Of a DNA stretch of 64,000 nucleotides, positions 50,812 to 60,160 are shown piece after piece. The DNA comes from UBA946 sp031550725. Its GTDB lineage: Bacteria; Bacillota; Clostridia; Oscillospirales; Ruminococcaceae. The translations under genes were made by a program, and so were the position numbers. Numbering within the stretch: position 1 is the stretch's first letter; each line of letters opens with the position of its first letter. The stretch is from assembly GCA_031550725.1 (NCBI GenBank), contig JAVBOH010000008.1, forward strand, positions 372,001 through 436,000. The letters run 5' to 3'. The notes under the pieces were generated by a model. That model made no database searches. It was not told the DNA's origin and saw only the letters and a program-made list of their open reading frames with translations.

Positions 50812-52023
50812 TTAAGCAAAAAGGGTTTCCATTAAAAATTGAACACTGGAGTCAAAATTATTTATATCAATTAAGTATCTGTTGCTCGCAATGCTTGTTA
50901 CATTATTATTAAGCACTTGTGTAACGGGGAACATTACAATTGCTCCGTCGTCATATTTTGTATTAATATCATTCGAATTATTAAAACGGAACTTGATATT
51001 AATAATGTCACCGTTGACTTTATTCTTGATATAGAAGTTTGAAAGCGGAACATTATGCTTGTCACGCCCGCTCTTGCTAAGCGAATTACTCACCGACTCA
51101 GGCGTCATGAAATAAAACCTGTCACGGCTGATAGTTCGCCTTAATGAAGATGCAATATAGCTGCTGAATACCTTGTCAGTAGGGAAAAGCATAGCATAAG
51201 CAACCTTGCCTCCAGCAAAGAACGTCGATGTACCCTTGCTTAAAAGGAAAAGTCTTGCCCACTTCATAGCTTTGAGATAACGTATCATTGAACGGTCCTC
51301 AACACTCATCTTGAAATCCTTGCGGTAATTCATAGACGGCGGAACTTCTTCAAAGTCAGTCATCAGAATGCTGAGCATTTTTTTGTTCAGAGGATTAACA
51401 GAAAGTTTGTCAAGCATGACAATTGTCGATTTTATAAGCCTGTTTTCCGCACGGTTAACGCTGAAAACGTCATACTCGCAGAAAAACTTCTCTTTATGAG
51501 CATAATTCTTCTTAGCGTGTTCGGTATAAATAGTCTTGCCTTTAACAAACATCTCATTGCCCTGATAAGGAACATATGTCATTTTAAGTCCGTTACGAAC
51601 AACAATAAAAGCTTCTTCGATGAACATTCGCACAAATATTTCAAACAAATTGAGATGCTCCTTCTTAAAATAAAGCTCATCAACTTTTTTTACAGGGACT
51701 TCACGGATAGCATCAAGCATCTGAAGAAAAAGTGTTTTTGATTCAACTGCATTGATTTTCATATCACTCGATATCTGCGGCAGAATTTCAATCTGTGTAC
51801 CGTCCTTAAGCATAATAACGCCTGTATAGTGACGGGAACGCAAAGCCTTTCTGCCATCGGGAAGTGTGAACTGATAAACAACCGAGAATTTTTCGGTACT
51901 GCCGAAGTCCTCAAGACGATCATAATTCAACTCATTAAGCGGAATAATATGAGGGTCATCGGATGTGCCGCCTCTTACGAAACATTCACGCTCGGTAATT
52001 ACATAACGTTTGCTTTTTTCCAA
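50812..52023 (-). CDS. McrC-like protein with apparently degenerate nuclease motif
   Basis: A 403-residue protein of the McrC family, partner of the McrB-like ATPase encoded 36 bp upstream. The N-terminal RSRHYTGVIMLKDGTQIEILPQI and LFLQMLDAIRE, and the middle VSYE-like FIEEAFIVVRNGLKMTYVPYQ are McrC hallmarks. McrC normally carries a C-terminal PD-(D/E)xK nuclease with 'PD...D-x-K-Y'. Here the matching place reads NVPLSNFYIKN then GDIINIKFRF, so the catalytic aspartates appear to be replaced. It may be a structural or regulatory subunit rather than an active endonuclease. Confidence 0.82.
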   Translation of the reverse strand: MEKSKRYVITERECFVRGGTSDDPHIIPLNELNYDRLEDFGSTEKFSVVYQFTLPDGRKALRSRHYTGVIMLKDGTQIEILPQISSDMKINAVESKTLFLQMLDAIREVPVKKVDELYFKKEHLNLFEIFVRMFIEEAFIVVRNGLKMTYVPYQGNEMFVKGKTIYTEHAKKNYAHKEKFFCEYDVFSVNRAENRLIKSTIVMLDKLSVNPLNKKMLSILMTDFEEVPPSMNYRKDFKMSVEDRSMIRYLKAMKWARLFLLSKGTSTFFAGGKVAYAMLFPTDKVFSSYIASSLRRTISRDRFYFMTPESVSNSLSKSGRDKHNVPLSNFYIKNKVNGDIINIKFRFNNSNDINTKYDDGAIVMFPVTQVLNNNVTSIASNRYLIDINNFDSSVQFLMETLFA

Positions 52024-52059
52024 AGTTAACCCTCCAAACGTAATTTGAGTTACATATTT

Positions 52060-53067
52060 TTACATCTTAAGATAAGCATTAACATTGGCAAACGCCGCAT
52101 TGTTAACAGTGTATACCTCATCATTTTCAAGATAAAGTTCAGCCTTTGAGCCGAAAATCTGTGAATAATCGATAGCAGAAACCCTGATAAACTGCTCATG
52201 CTCCTCTTTATTAGGGTCACCTAAAATCAAACGAATTTTTTCGTAATCATCATAAAAATATTCCTGTAACTGAGGAACAATAGCATTCTTGAATATATGT
52301 GCAAGAACAGCAAGCGATGGTCTGCTCCTTAGCTGCATGAAATATGCATGACCAATAGTATGGTCACGGTCAATCAGAATTTCTATACGCTTATTTAATT
52401 TTGTCATAAGCTGACGAATATCAATACCCTCAACAACAACGCCATCGAGAAGTTCAGGATTAGGCAGCATTTCAACAAAGTCAAAACGGCGGCGGAGTGC
52501 AGAGTCAAGCATTGCAATTGAACGGTCAGCAGTATTCATAGTGCCGAGTATGTAAATATTCTCAGGAACACCAAAATCCTCTTGAGAATAAGCAAGCTTA
52601 ACGGTAGCCGCCTCAACCTGTCCAAGACGCTTCGTTGGCTCAATAACAGTAATCATTTCACCGAAGATTTTTGAAACATTGCCACGGTTAATTTCGTCGA
52701 TGATGAATACATATTTTTCATCAGGATTTTTTGACGCTTCATTACAGAACGCTCTGAAAACACCCTCGTCAACCTTATAAACCATTTCTTCTTTACGGGA
52801 ACGCTCGCCTCGCTCGTTCATAACCTGCATAAATACAGGCTTGATACCCTCAACGAATTCCTCATAGCCAAATGACTGATGGAATGTACAGAATTCAATC
52901 TGACCATATAGGTTTTTAAGTGCATGATATTTTTCAAGAAGATCGTCATAATTATCTTTCATGACTTCTCTTACAGGGCGACCATAAATAATAGATATAG
53001 CGTAAGCAACGGTATTGTAAGTTTTACCTGTACCTGGAGGGCCGTAGAGAATAATATTTGCACCCAT
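52060..53067 (-). CDS. McrB-like AAA+ ATPase/GTPase without DNA-binding domain
   Basis: A 335-residue AAA+ protein that starts directly at the ATPase core: MGANIILYGPPGTGKTYNTV contains Walker A at residues 9-16. Walker B is VFIIDEINRGNVSKIFGEM and the McrB-type motif ILGTMNTADRSIAMLDSALRRRFDF follows. Classical McrB proteins have an N-terminal module that recognises modified DNA; GAGGTGG 7 nt before the ATG shows the absence is genuine, not a mis-set start. With the McrC-like partner it would form a hexameric motor. No specificity gene is adjacent. Confidence 0.88.
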   Translation of the reverse strand: MGANIILYGPPGTGKTYNTVAYAISIIYGRPVREVMKDNYDDLLEKYHALKNLYGQIEFCTFHQSFGYEEFVEGIKPVFMQVMNERGERSRKEEMVYKVDEGVFRAFCNEASKNPDEKYVFIIDEINRGNVSKIFGEMITVIEPTKRLGQVEAATVKLAYSQEDFGVPENIYILGTMNTADRSIAMLDSALRRRFDFVEMLPNPELLDGVVVEGIDIRQLMTKLNKRIEILIDRDHTIGHAYFMQLRSRPSLAVLAHIFKNAIVPQLQEYFYDDYEKIRLILGDPNKEEHEQFIRVSAIDYSQIFGSKAELYLENDEVYTVNNAAFANVNAYLKM

Positions 53068-53235
53068 CTAAATCCACCTCATAAAATATTTTCAGTAAAC
53101 ACATATACCATATATTTTAATACTTTTCTCCCACAATTTCAATAGGTATCAAGCATTTTTGTATAATTTTTTAATTAACGAAAGTATACAAACACGAATT
53201 ATAGCATATTAACTATAACGTGGTGCAGAATAAAA

Positions 53236-53270
53236 CGGGTAACCACATTTCACACAGGTCACCCGCTATT
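53236..53270 (-). terminator. Terminator of glnA
   Basis: CGGGTAACC pairs with GGTCACCCG (one mismatch). Arms resemble those at 11435-11464. Confidence 0.6.
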
Positions 53271-53287
53271 ATTTGTTTTATGTATGA

Positions 53288-54718
53288 TTACAAATCATAA
53301 TACATCTCATATTCAATAGGCTGTGGGGTGATATTATATCTTGCCGCATCAGCTCTCTTATTCTTTATCCACAACTCAATAAGTTTTTCAGGGAATACAC
53401 CGCCTGCTGTTAAGAAATCATGGTCAGCCTCAAGGCAGTCAAGAGCTTCATCAAGTGAACGTGGGAGCTGTTTAATCTTTTTCTTTTCCTCATCGGAAAT
53501 AGTGAAAAGATTGTAGTCATAAGGGCCATACCCTTCTTTACTTGGGTCAATCTTATTCTTAACTCCGTCAATACCAGCCATTAAAATAGCGGCATAAGCA
53601 TAGTAAGGATTGCAGGTGCCATCAGGATTTCTAAGCTCAAAACGCTTTTTATCCGGGTCCTTAGCGTATGCAGGAATTCTTATAACCGAGCTTCTGTTTG
53701 AAGTCGCATATCCGATTGTAACAGGTGCTTCATACCCTGGAACTAAACGCTTATATGAGTTTGTGCTTGGGTTTGTGAAACCGCACAAAGCTTTAGCATG
53801 ATGCAAAAGTCCGCCCATAAAATAGTGCGCAAGCTCAGAAAGCTGTGAATATCCATTTGCATCATAGAACAACGGTTTGCCATCCTTAAACAAGTGCATA
53901 TGAACGTGCATACCATTACCTGCCTCGCCAAAAATTGGCTTTGGCATAAATGTAACAGTTCTGTCCTCATTGACAGCGGCATTCTTAATTATGTACTTTG
54001 TCATCATGGTTTTGTCAGCCATTTCAAGCATTCCACCAAACTCAACTTCGATTTCAAGCTGTCCTGAGCCGCCAACCTCATGGTGATGATACTTAACCTT
54101 TATTCCCTGCTCCTCCATCATCATAGTAACACGGCTTCTGAAACCTGCCAGCTTATCAAGCGGCGGTGCAGTATGATATCCTGCCTTTTTAGGCACTTTA
54201 TATCCTAGATTATAATCCTCATTGCCTGAATTCCATTCGGACTGGTCTGCATCAATCTTAAACTTTGTATTATTAGGTGCGTTTGAGTAGCTTACATGGT
54301 CGAAAACATGGAACTCAAATTCAGGTCCTATGCGCATTTCATCCGCAATGCCTGTTGATTTAAGGTATTCTTCTGCATGGAAAGCAACATTTCTTGGGTC
54401 TTGGTCGAAACGATAATTATTAGGTAAATCAATTACAAAAACATCGCCAATCATTGCAAGTGTCGGCACTTCTGCAAATCTGTCAACATATGCAGTTTTT
54501 AAGTCAGGAATAAATACCATATCGCTCTTTTCAACTGCGGCAAAGCCATAGTTAGAGCCATCAAAGCCAATACCGTCTTTCATTGTGGACTCGTTAAGAC
54601 GCTCCTCAGGCATAGTCAGGTGACGCCAGCGGCCATTAAGGTCAATCATCATAAAGTCCACCATTTTAATGCCATTTTCCTTGCAATATGCTTTTGTTTC
54701 TGCTAATGTTGTAAACAT
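53288..54718 (-). CDS. glnA: Glutamine synthetase, type I
   Basis: A 476-residue enzyme that makes glutamine from glutamate, ammonia and ATP. Motifs: MVDFMMIDLNGRWRHLTMP and DGIGFDGSNYGF at the N-terminus, the metal-binding GPEFEFHVFD, YHHHEVGGSGQLEIEVE, NGMHVHMHLFKDG, and the active-site loop PGYEAPVTIGYATSNRS. Length is slightly over the 440-470 norm because of an insert around residues 150-190. The strict Tyr adenylylation site 'NLYDL' is not seen, so control is likely transcriptional or by feedback. A promoter and an 18-bp palindrome lie upstream. Confidence 0.95.
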   Translation of the reverse strand: MFTTLAETKAYCKENGIKMVDFMMIDLNGRWRHLTMPEERLNESTMKDGIGFDGSNYGFAAVEKSDMVFIPDLKTAYVDRFAEVPTLAMIGDVFVIDLPNNYRFDQDPRNVAFHAEEYLKSTGIADEMRIGPEFEFHVFDHVSYSNAPNNTKFKIDADQSEWNSGNEDYNLGYKVPKKAGYHTAPPLDKLAGFRSRVTMMMEEQGIKVKYHHHEVGGSGQLEIEVEFGGMLEMADKTMMTKYIIKNAAVNEDRTVTFMPKPIFGEAGNGMHVHMHLFKDGKPLFYDANGYSQLSELAHYFMGGLLHHAKALCGFTNPSTNSYKRLVPGYEAPVTIGYATSNRSSVIRIPAYAKDPDKKRFELRNPDGTCNPYYAYAAILMAGIDGVKNKIDPSKEGYGPYDYNLFTISDEEKKKIKQLPRSLDEALDCLEADHDFLTAGGVFPEKLIELWIKNKRADAARYNITPQPIEYEMYYDL

Positions 54719-54729
54719 AATCTTCCTCC

Positions 54730-54747
54730 TAATAATTTAAATTATTA
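54730..54747 (-). promoter_or_regulatory. Palindrome at the glnA transcription start (operator candidate)
   Basis: TAATAATTTAAATTATTA is a perfect 18-bp palindrome just downstream of the -10 box. It is pure A/T, so chance is a real alternative. Confidence 0.3.
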
Positions 54748-54749
54748 GA

Positions 54750-54778
54750 ATTATATCACTATTTAATATAAATTACAA
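54750..54778 (-). promoter_or_regulatory. Sigma-A promoter for glnA
   Basis: On the minus strand TTGTAA (54773-54778), a 17-nt spacer and TATAAT (54750-54755). Confidence 0.65.
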
Positions 54779-54885
54779 TAATAATCAGAAAAGACATTTT
54801 AAACAAAATTTTAAACCAAATGTTAGTAAAATATATGTTTTTGCATAATGCCATAAATCAAATTTCATTTCATTACGCAAAAAAA

Positions 54886-54914
54886 TAAAGGAACGACGCA
54901 TCATCGTTCCTTTA
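54886..54914 (-). terminator. Terminator after the FlhB-C-like gene
   Basis: TAAAGGAACG pairs with CGTTCCTTTA next to a T-rich tract on the minus strand. Confidence 0.7.
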
Positions 54915-54918
54915 TAAA

Positions 54919-55209
54919 TCATTTCTTATTATTTTCTTTTGCGATTTGCATGACCTGAACGTAAATTCCTGCAACAACCTGATATAATTCAGGAGGGATT
55001 CCCTGCCCGACATTAAGCATAGTAAGCATAGCCGCTGTGGAATCGTCACGATATATCGGTATACCGTTTTCATCAGCAAGATTAATAATACGTTCTGCAA
55101 CCTTGCCATGTCCTGATGCAACAACCACAGGAGTATAATCCTTCTGCGGATTGTATTTTAGTGCAACCGCAGTCTTTCCTGAATTGTTCGGTTTTCTAGA
55201 CTTTGGCAT
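54919..55209 (-). CDS. FlhB C-terminal domain-like protein (YlqH-like)
   Basis: A 96-residue protein equivalent to the cytoplasmic C-terminal domain of FlhB, without its membrane part. It has AVALKYNPQKDYTPVVVASG, where FlhB has the N-P-T-H cleavage site; the PTH is replaced, so self-cleavage is not expected. RIINLADENGIPIYRD and GQGIPPELYQVVAGIYVQVM complete the fold. Bacillus has the same product as YlqH, next to YlqG. It overlaps the upstream FliK-like gene by 14 bp. Confidence 0.85.
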   Translation of the reverse strand: MPKSRKPNNSGKTAVALKYNPQKDYTPVVVASGHGKVAERIINLADENGIPIYRDDSTAAMLTMLNVGQGIPPELYQVVAGIYVQVMQIAKENNKK

Positions 55210-57307
55210 TCAATCCGCTCCTTTTCTGATTGATTTTCGGGAACACCTGTGTTAAATCACGTCGCTTTTTGATAGGTCCAATTGCCGCATTGCTTATATT
55301 ATATCCGCACGCTCCTGCAATAACAGGCATGCTCTCTTTCAGGGAATGGAAAGTCTTTTCAGTGCCTTCTGGGCATAACAGAAGTATGTTAAGATTATCC
55401 TGATTAGCATAAACTTCAAGCTCAAAGTAGCCTGAGTTTTCAATATCAAAGCAAAGGAACATATGCTGCCCAGGCTCACCGCCGCCTTTACTTCTTTTTA
55501 CTTCGGTATCTTCATTAGGGTCAACCCACAATTCACCGAACGCTCTGAAACCATCCATATCGACAGGAAGAAGAAAATGCATGATAGGTGTCTGTGTGCT
55601 TGGAGTGGCAACCAACCCCTGCACCATTTCACCCTTATCAAGTGCCGAAAGGCTCTTTAAAGCAGGGTCATTTATGTTCTTGAGCAGGAAGTCAAACATA
55701 TTCTCCATTGATGTCGGCGGTTTATAGTTAATCCCCTCTTTTAACGAAAGATTGCTCAAAACCTCATTAATTTTCTGTGCCACTGTAATTTTCTTATCAA
55801 CATCATCAATTGAATTTACAATAACCCCAAGTCTGTCAATCAAAGAATTTAAATCCTTGGTATTATCAAAATTTCTAAGCAGTGTATTCAGTGCACCGCC
55901 CAAATTCTGCGGTACAAGCGGCGTTAAAATCTGTTTCAAAGACTCCGTACCGTTTGACGAATCAATCTGGCTGACATAGCTCATAAGCTTTTCAGAGCTG
56001 ATATTCTGCGACTGCTCCTGAACTGCATTACCGATACGGTCAGCAAGAAGTGTCATTGAACGCTGTCCTGAAAACAGCTCGTTGTTTTTCAATGTCGAAA
56101 GCTTGATATCATCAGGCAGATTAGAATTTTCTATGTACTTAATAAACTGCTCGCAAAGCTTATCGGAAAGCTCCTGATTTGCACTTGTCATGTTAACAAT
56201 CTGATTAAAGCTTTCCTTAACAGCATTTTCACTTCCGTTAAAGCGTGACATATTATATACTATCAGCGGAAGAAGATTTTTTGTGTGGTCACTTAAAATC
56301 AAACTCTGCTCTGTATAATTCAAAAGCGACATTATAGTAGGCTTTAGCTCATTGAAGGTCTGTGGATTTAAGTTATCCGCAACCTCATTAAGACTGTCTG
56401 CAAGCTCAAAGCTATGTGCAACCTCATTAGAAAGAAAACGCAGATTTGTCGCAACAGAATTAATAATGTCATCTCGTGAGGATGCATTTACAGTTGCTTT
56501 CATGAAGTCAATAATCGAGTCACTAAGCTCCGATAAATTAGTTCCTTTTGCAATTTCATTCAAAACATCTGTTATCTGCGCAGCAGACATAGGAAGATTT
56601 GTGGTTTGTGCCTCGGCACTTTGCTTTGGAACAAGTCCTGCTGTTATCATTTCCTTCATAAGCTGAATGTCAGCTTTGTCAGGTATAACTGCACGCTGTG
56701 TTGCTGCATTTGGGTTGTTAGACTGCTGTGCGTTTTGTGCCATCTGCCCCTCTGTGCTGCCTTGCGATTGTAATTTATCAGCATCAGGTCCTGCATTTTC
56801 AAGCGGCGCTTTAAACAGTCCAAGATTATGCATAAGCTTTAAATCATTATTATTCGCCATAGATACCGACTGCGTTAATATTCCTTTTAATGTGTCCCAT
56901 AAATCACCCTTGAATATTGTCAGCTCCTGCTCCTGTTTCATTATATCATCAACAACATCATTGGGATTAAGCATTATCTCGTTAGCAAATTCAGTTACTT
57001 TATTTAAAAGCTCAACGCTTTCACCTGCTTTTAGCATAGAAAGTGCCTCTGTGCCAATCAAAAGACGAAGTATCATTGATGACATGGCAGGGTTTTTCGC
57101 TATCGCTGCTTCAATCTGCGGAAGTGCTTGCCCCTCTGAGTCTTTCAGATTTTGCTCGGCTAAATCTTCAGCACTGTCGGTAGTTTTGTTAATTCTTGTC
57201 GTATCACCCAGATTAAAAATCTGGTCACCTTGGGGCTGCTGTACCTTTTGTGCATAGTCATAAGATTTTGGGGCTACCGGAGTTGTTACTTGTAAAAGAT
57301 CAGCCAT
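55196..57307 (-). CDS. FliK/YlqG-like large hypothetical protein
   Basis: A 703-residue, helix-rich protein, low in cysteine, with long amphipathic repeats (many LN, NN, SL pairs) and a C-terminal domain with MHFLLPVDMDGFRAFGELWV and CFDIENSGYFELEVYANQDN that resembles the C-terminal region of flagellar hook-length proteins (FliK). With the overlapping FlhB-C-like gene it matches the ylqG-ylqH pair of Bacillus. The ATG at 57307 was chosen because the one at 57319 directly abuts the AAAAGG site. Divergent from cheA. Exact role unknown. Confidence 0.7.
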   Translation of the reverse strand: MADLLQVTTPVAPKSYDYAQKVQQPQGDQIFNLGDTTRINKTTDSAEDLAEQNLKDSEGQALPQIEAAIAKNPAMSSMILRLLIGTEALSMLKAGESVELLNKVTEFANEIMLNPNDVVDDIMKQEQELTIFKGDLWDTLKGILTQSVSMANNNDLKLMHNLGLFKAPLENAGPDADKLQSQGSTEGQMAQNAQQSNNPNAATQRAVIPDKADIQLMKEMITAGLVPKQSAEAQTTNLPMSAAQITDVLNEIAKGTNLSELSDSIIDFMKATVNASSRDDIINSVATNLRFLSNEVAHSFELADSLNEVADNLNPQTFNELKPTIMSLLNYTEQSLILSDHTKNLLPLIVYNMSRFNGSENAVKESFNQIVNMTSANQELSDKLCEQFIKYIENSNLPDDIKLSTLKNNELFSGQRSMTLLADRIGNAVQEQSQNISSEKLMSYVSQIDSSNGTESLKQILTPLVPQNLGGALNTLLRNFDNTKDLNSLIDRLGVIVNSIDDVDKKITVAQKINEVLSNLSLKEGINYKPPTSMENMFDFLLKNINDPALKSLSALDKGEMVQGLVATPSTQTPIMHFLLPVDMDGFRAFGELWVDPNEDTEVKRSKGGGEPGQHMFLCFDIENSGYFELEVYANQDNLNILLLCPEGTEKTFHSLKESMPVIAGACGYNISNAAIGPIKKRRDLTQVFPKINQKRSGLNAKV

Positions 57308-57413
57308 TGGAAAACACATCCTTTTTATACAAAATTGTGCAGTTTTGTTGAATATAAACGAAAAAGGGTCGAAAAGTTTTTGTCTTACTATTCTATTATA
57401 TTCGATTTTGCTC

Positions 57414-57442
57414 TTGTAGTAAAGTCTTTTTTGTTGTATAAT
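57414..57442 (+). promoter_or_regulatory. Sigma-A promoter of the chemotaxis operon
   Basis: TTGTAG at 57414-57419, a 17-nt spacer and TATAAT at 57437-57442. No sigma-28-type promoter was seen. A hairpin TTCCCGCAT...ATGTGGGAA (about 57530-57554) lies in the leader. Confidence 0.6.
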
Positions 57443-57578
57443 TAAAAATGTACAAAGATAATGTATGTTATACGTATAGTTTATACATATTTTATCTTTA
57501 CGAGAGGCTAAAAATTATTGAAATAAATTTCCCGCATGGTTTTTAATGTGGGAATAGAAAAATAGGTAGGTGTTTATT

Positions 57579-60065
57579 ATGGCAAAATTTGAAGCAGGTA
57601 TGGAAGCTATGCTCGATATGTATATCTTCGAGTCAACGTCCCTGCTGGAAGAACTCGATCAAACTCTTATGAAAACCGAAACCGATAATAACTTCGGTGA
57701 AGAAGAAATTAACGAGATATTCCGTGCGATGCATACTATCAAAGGTTCCTCTGCTATGATGGGATTGGAAAATATATCTAAGCTTGCTCATATTATTGAA
57801 GATATGTTTTTTGTTATCCGTGAAGAAAATCCTGTTATCAGCTCGATTGAATCACTTTATGACCTAGTATTCACAGCATCCGACTTGCTTAAGGCTGAAA
57901 TTGAACTTATTCAAGAGGAAGAATATACTCCGACTGATTTCTCCGAGCATATGGGTAAAATCAGTGACTTTGCAGAAACTTTGAAAAACGGTACTTCAGC
58001 TATTCCTGCTGCACCAGCAGCTGCTCCACAGGCTGCCGCTCCGGCTCAGACTGCACAGGCGGCTGCATCAGTTCAAGCAGCTACGGCTGCACCAGCACCA
58101 CAGCAGACAAACTCTGCCGAGGATAAGCTAACTGCTGTTAAGGTATTCTTTGAAGATGACTGCAAGATGGAAAACTTAAGGGCTTTGCTTGTTGTTAACA
58201 AGATTGCAGAGGACTGCAAAAAGCTTGAGTATGTTCCTGCTGATATCGAGCAGAATTCCGCTACCTGCAAGGAAATCATTGAAAATGGATTTGTTATCCG
58301 CTTTGCTCCTGCAAGCGATACAAATGTTGATGCTGTAATCAACATTATTGCTGAAACAGCTAACGTTAAGTCTTATGAAATCATGGAAATGGGTTCATCC
58401 TCTGTAACTGTTGCTCCTGTGGCTGACACTGCTGATGCTGTCACTGTAACAGTTTACTTTGAACCTGACTGCAAAATGGAAAACCTTCGTGCATTGCTTG
58501 TTATCAACAATATACAGGATATCTGCAGTTCACTTTCTTATGAGCCCGCAGATATCGAAAACAACAGTGAGTCATCCAAGCTGATTATCGAAGATGGTTT
58601 TGTTATTCGTTTCACATCCCCATCTCCTGATGAAGTAATCAGAGTTATTGAGGCGACTCCTAATGTAAAATCATATGAGGTGTTTAGTATGGGTAATGAT
58701 ACAAATGCGACTATGCCTAAATCCGTAAGCGAAACTCCACAGGCTGCTCCTCAGGCTGAGGCTGTTAAAGCTGCTGCTCCGCAAGCTGCTGCCCCTGCAG
58801 CACAAAAAGAAGTACCTGCTGTTTCTGATGCATCAAAATCTGTTGAACAGCTTAATAATATGCTTGGCAATAATGGCAAGGCTGGTGCTAAGCAGTCACT
58901 AATCTCTGTTAATCTTCACAAGCTTGATACTTTGCTTGACCTTGTTGGTGAAATTGTTATCACTGAGGCTATGGTTACTTCTAACCCAGACCTCAAGGGA
59001 CTTCGTCTTGATAACTTCCAGAAGGCTGCAAGACAGCTTAGAAAGCTTAACTCCGAACTTCAGGATACTGTAATGTCAATCCGAATGGTTCCTCTTTCTG
59101 GTGCATTCAATAAGATGACACGTATTGTTCGTGATATGAAGGTTAAGCTTAACAAGGATGTTGATCTTGTTTTCGAGGGTGAAGAAACAGAAGTTGACAA
59201 GTCCATCATAGACCAGCTTAATGACCCATTGATGCACATGGTTAGAAACAGTATGGACCATGGTATTGAAGATACTGCTGAAGAGCGTATTGCCAAGGGT
59301 AAAAATCCTAAGGCTAAGGTTACTCTTTCTGCATACAACTCCTCTGGTGAAGTTATCATCGTAATCGCTGATGACGGTCAGGGTATTGATCCTGAAAAGG
59401 TTATCGCTAAGGCTGAAAAGAATGGTCTTTTAACAAAACCTGCATCCGAGTATTCCGATAAGGAAATCTTCAATATGATCATGCTCCCTGGTTTCTCAAC
59501 TAATGAGCAGGTTACTGAATATTCCGGCAGAGGCGTTGGTATGGACGTTGTTCGTAAGAATATCGAAAAAATCGGCGGTACTGTTTCTGTTGACTCCAAG
59601 TTTGGTGAGGGTACTAACTTTATCATTAAAATTCCGCTATCTCTTTCTATCGTTGACGGTATGGAAGTTTCAGTGGGTGATTCAATCTTCACTATTCCGA
59701 TTAACTCAATCAGAGAGTCCTTTAAGATTAAGCCAAGCCAGCTAGTTAGAGATACAAGCGGCAGAGAAATGATTATGATAAGAGGCGAGTGCTTCCCGCT
59801 TATCAGACTTTATGAGATTTACGAACTCACTCCTGGTACTGATGACCTTTATGAAGGCGTTGTTATCCTTGTTGAGTCCGAGGGACGCTGTGCTTGCATC
59901 TTCGCTGATGAACTTATTGGTGAACAGCAGGTTGTTGTTAAGCCTTTCTCATCACTTCTCAATAACTATAATGTTAAGCAGAACGGTATGGCAGGCTGCT
60001 CAATTTTAGGCGATGGCTCGATTACTATTATTCTTGATGTAAGCAATATTATCACAGATTTCTAA
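57579..60065 (+). CDS. cheA: Chemotaxis histidine kinase CheA with two P2-like domains
   Basis: An 828-residue CheA. The N-terminal Hpt domain has the phospho-accepting histidine at about residue 52 (FRAMHTIKGSSAMMG). Two homologous ~80-residue modules follow, each with DCKMENLRALLV..N and DGFVIRF or NGFVIRF, separated by Ala/Pro/Gln linkers. Then come the dimerisation domain, the kinase (MHMVRNSMDHGIED, VIADDGQGID, GRGVGMDVVRKNIEKIGG) and a C-terminal CheW-like domain. The usual CheA has one P2 region, so the duplication is notable. The ATG at 57579 follows a GGTAGGTG site. Leads cheA-cheW-cheR-cheB. Confidence 0.95.
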   Translation: MAKFEAGMEAMLDMYIFESTSLLEELDQTLMKTETDNNFGEEEINEIFRAMHTIKGSSAMMGLENISKLAHIIEDMFFVIREENPVISSIESLYDLVFTASDLLKAEIELIQEEEYTPTDFSEHMGKISDFAETLKNGTSAIPAAPAAAPQAAAPAQTAQAAASVQAATAAPAPQQTNSAEDKLTAVKVFFEDDCKMENLRALLVVNKIAEDCKKLEYVPADIEQNSATCKEIIENGFVIRFAPASDTNVDAVINIIAETANVKSYEIMEMGSSSVTVAPVADTADAVTVTVYFEPDCKMENLRALLVINNIQDICSSLSYEPADIENNSESSKLIIEDGFVIRFTSPSPDEVIRVIEATPNVKSYEVFSMGNDTNATMPKSVSETPQAAPQAEAVKAAAPQAAAPAAQKEVPAVSDASKSVEQLNNMLGNNGKAGAKQSLISVNLHKLDTLLDLVGEIVITEAMVTSNPDLKGLRLDNFQKAARQLRKLNSELQDTVMSIRMVPLSGAFNKMTRIVRDMKVKLNKDVDLVFEGEETEVDKSIIDQLNDPLMHMVRNSMDHGIEDTAEERIAKGKNPKAKVTLSAYNSSGEVIIVIADDGQGIDPEKVIAKAEKNGLLTKPASEYSDKEIFNMIMLPGFSTNEQVTEYSGRGVGMDVVRKNIEKIGGTVSVDSKFGEGTNFIIKIPLSLSIVDGMEVSVGDSIFTIPINSIRESFKIKPSQLVRDTSGREMIMIRGECFPLIRLYEIYELTPGTDDLYEGVVILVESEGRCACIFADELIGEQQVVVKPFSSLLNNYNVKQNGMAGCSILGDGSITIILDVSNIITDF

Positions 60066-60160
60066 GTTGAATTTTGATATTGTTGTAATGCATTATTTAT
60101 GGAAAAGATAGGCTTGGAACTTTTATGTTCTTGGCATATTTGAAAGGATGGTCTTAGATT

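Noticed and set aside
56667..57257. 196-codon plus-strand ORF
   Set aside because: Antisense to the YlqG-like gene, Ser/Cys-rich, no ribosome site.
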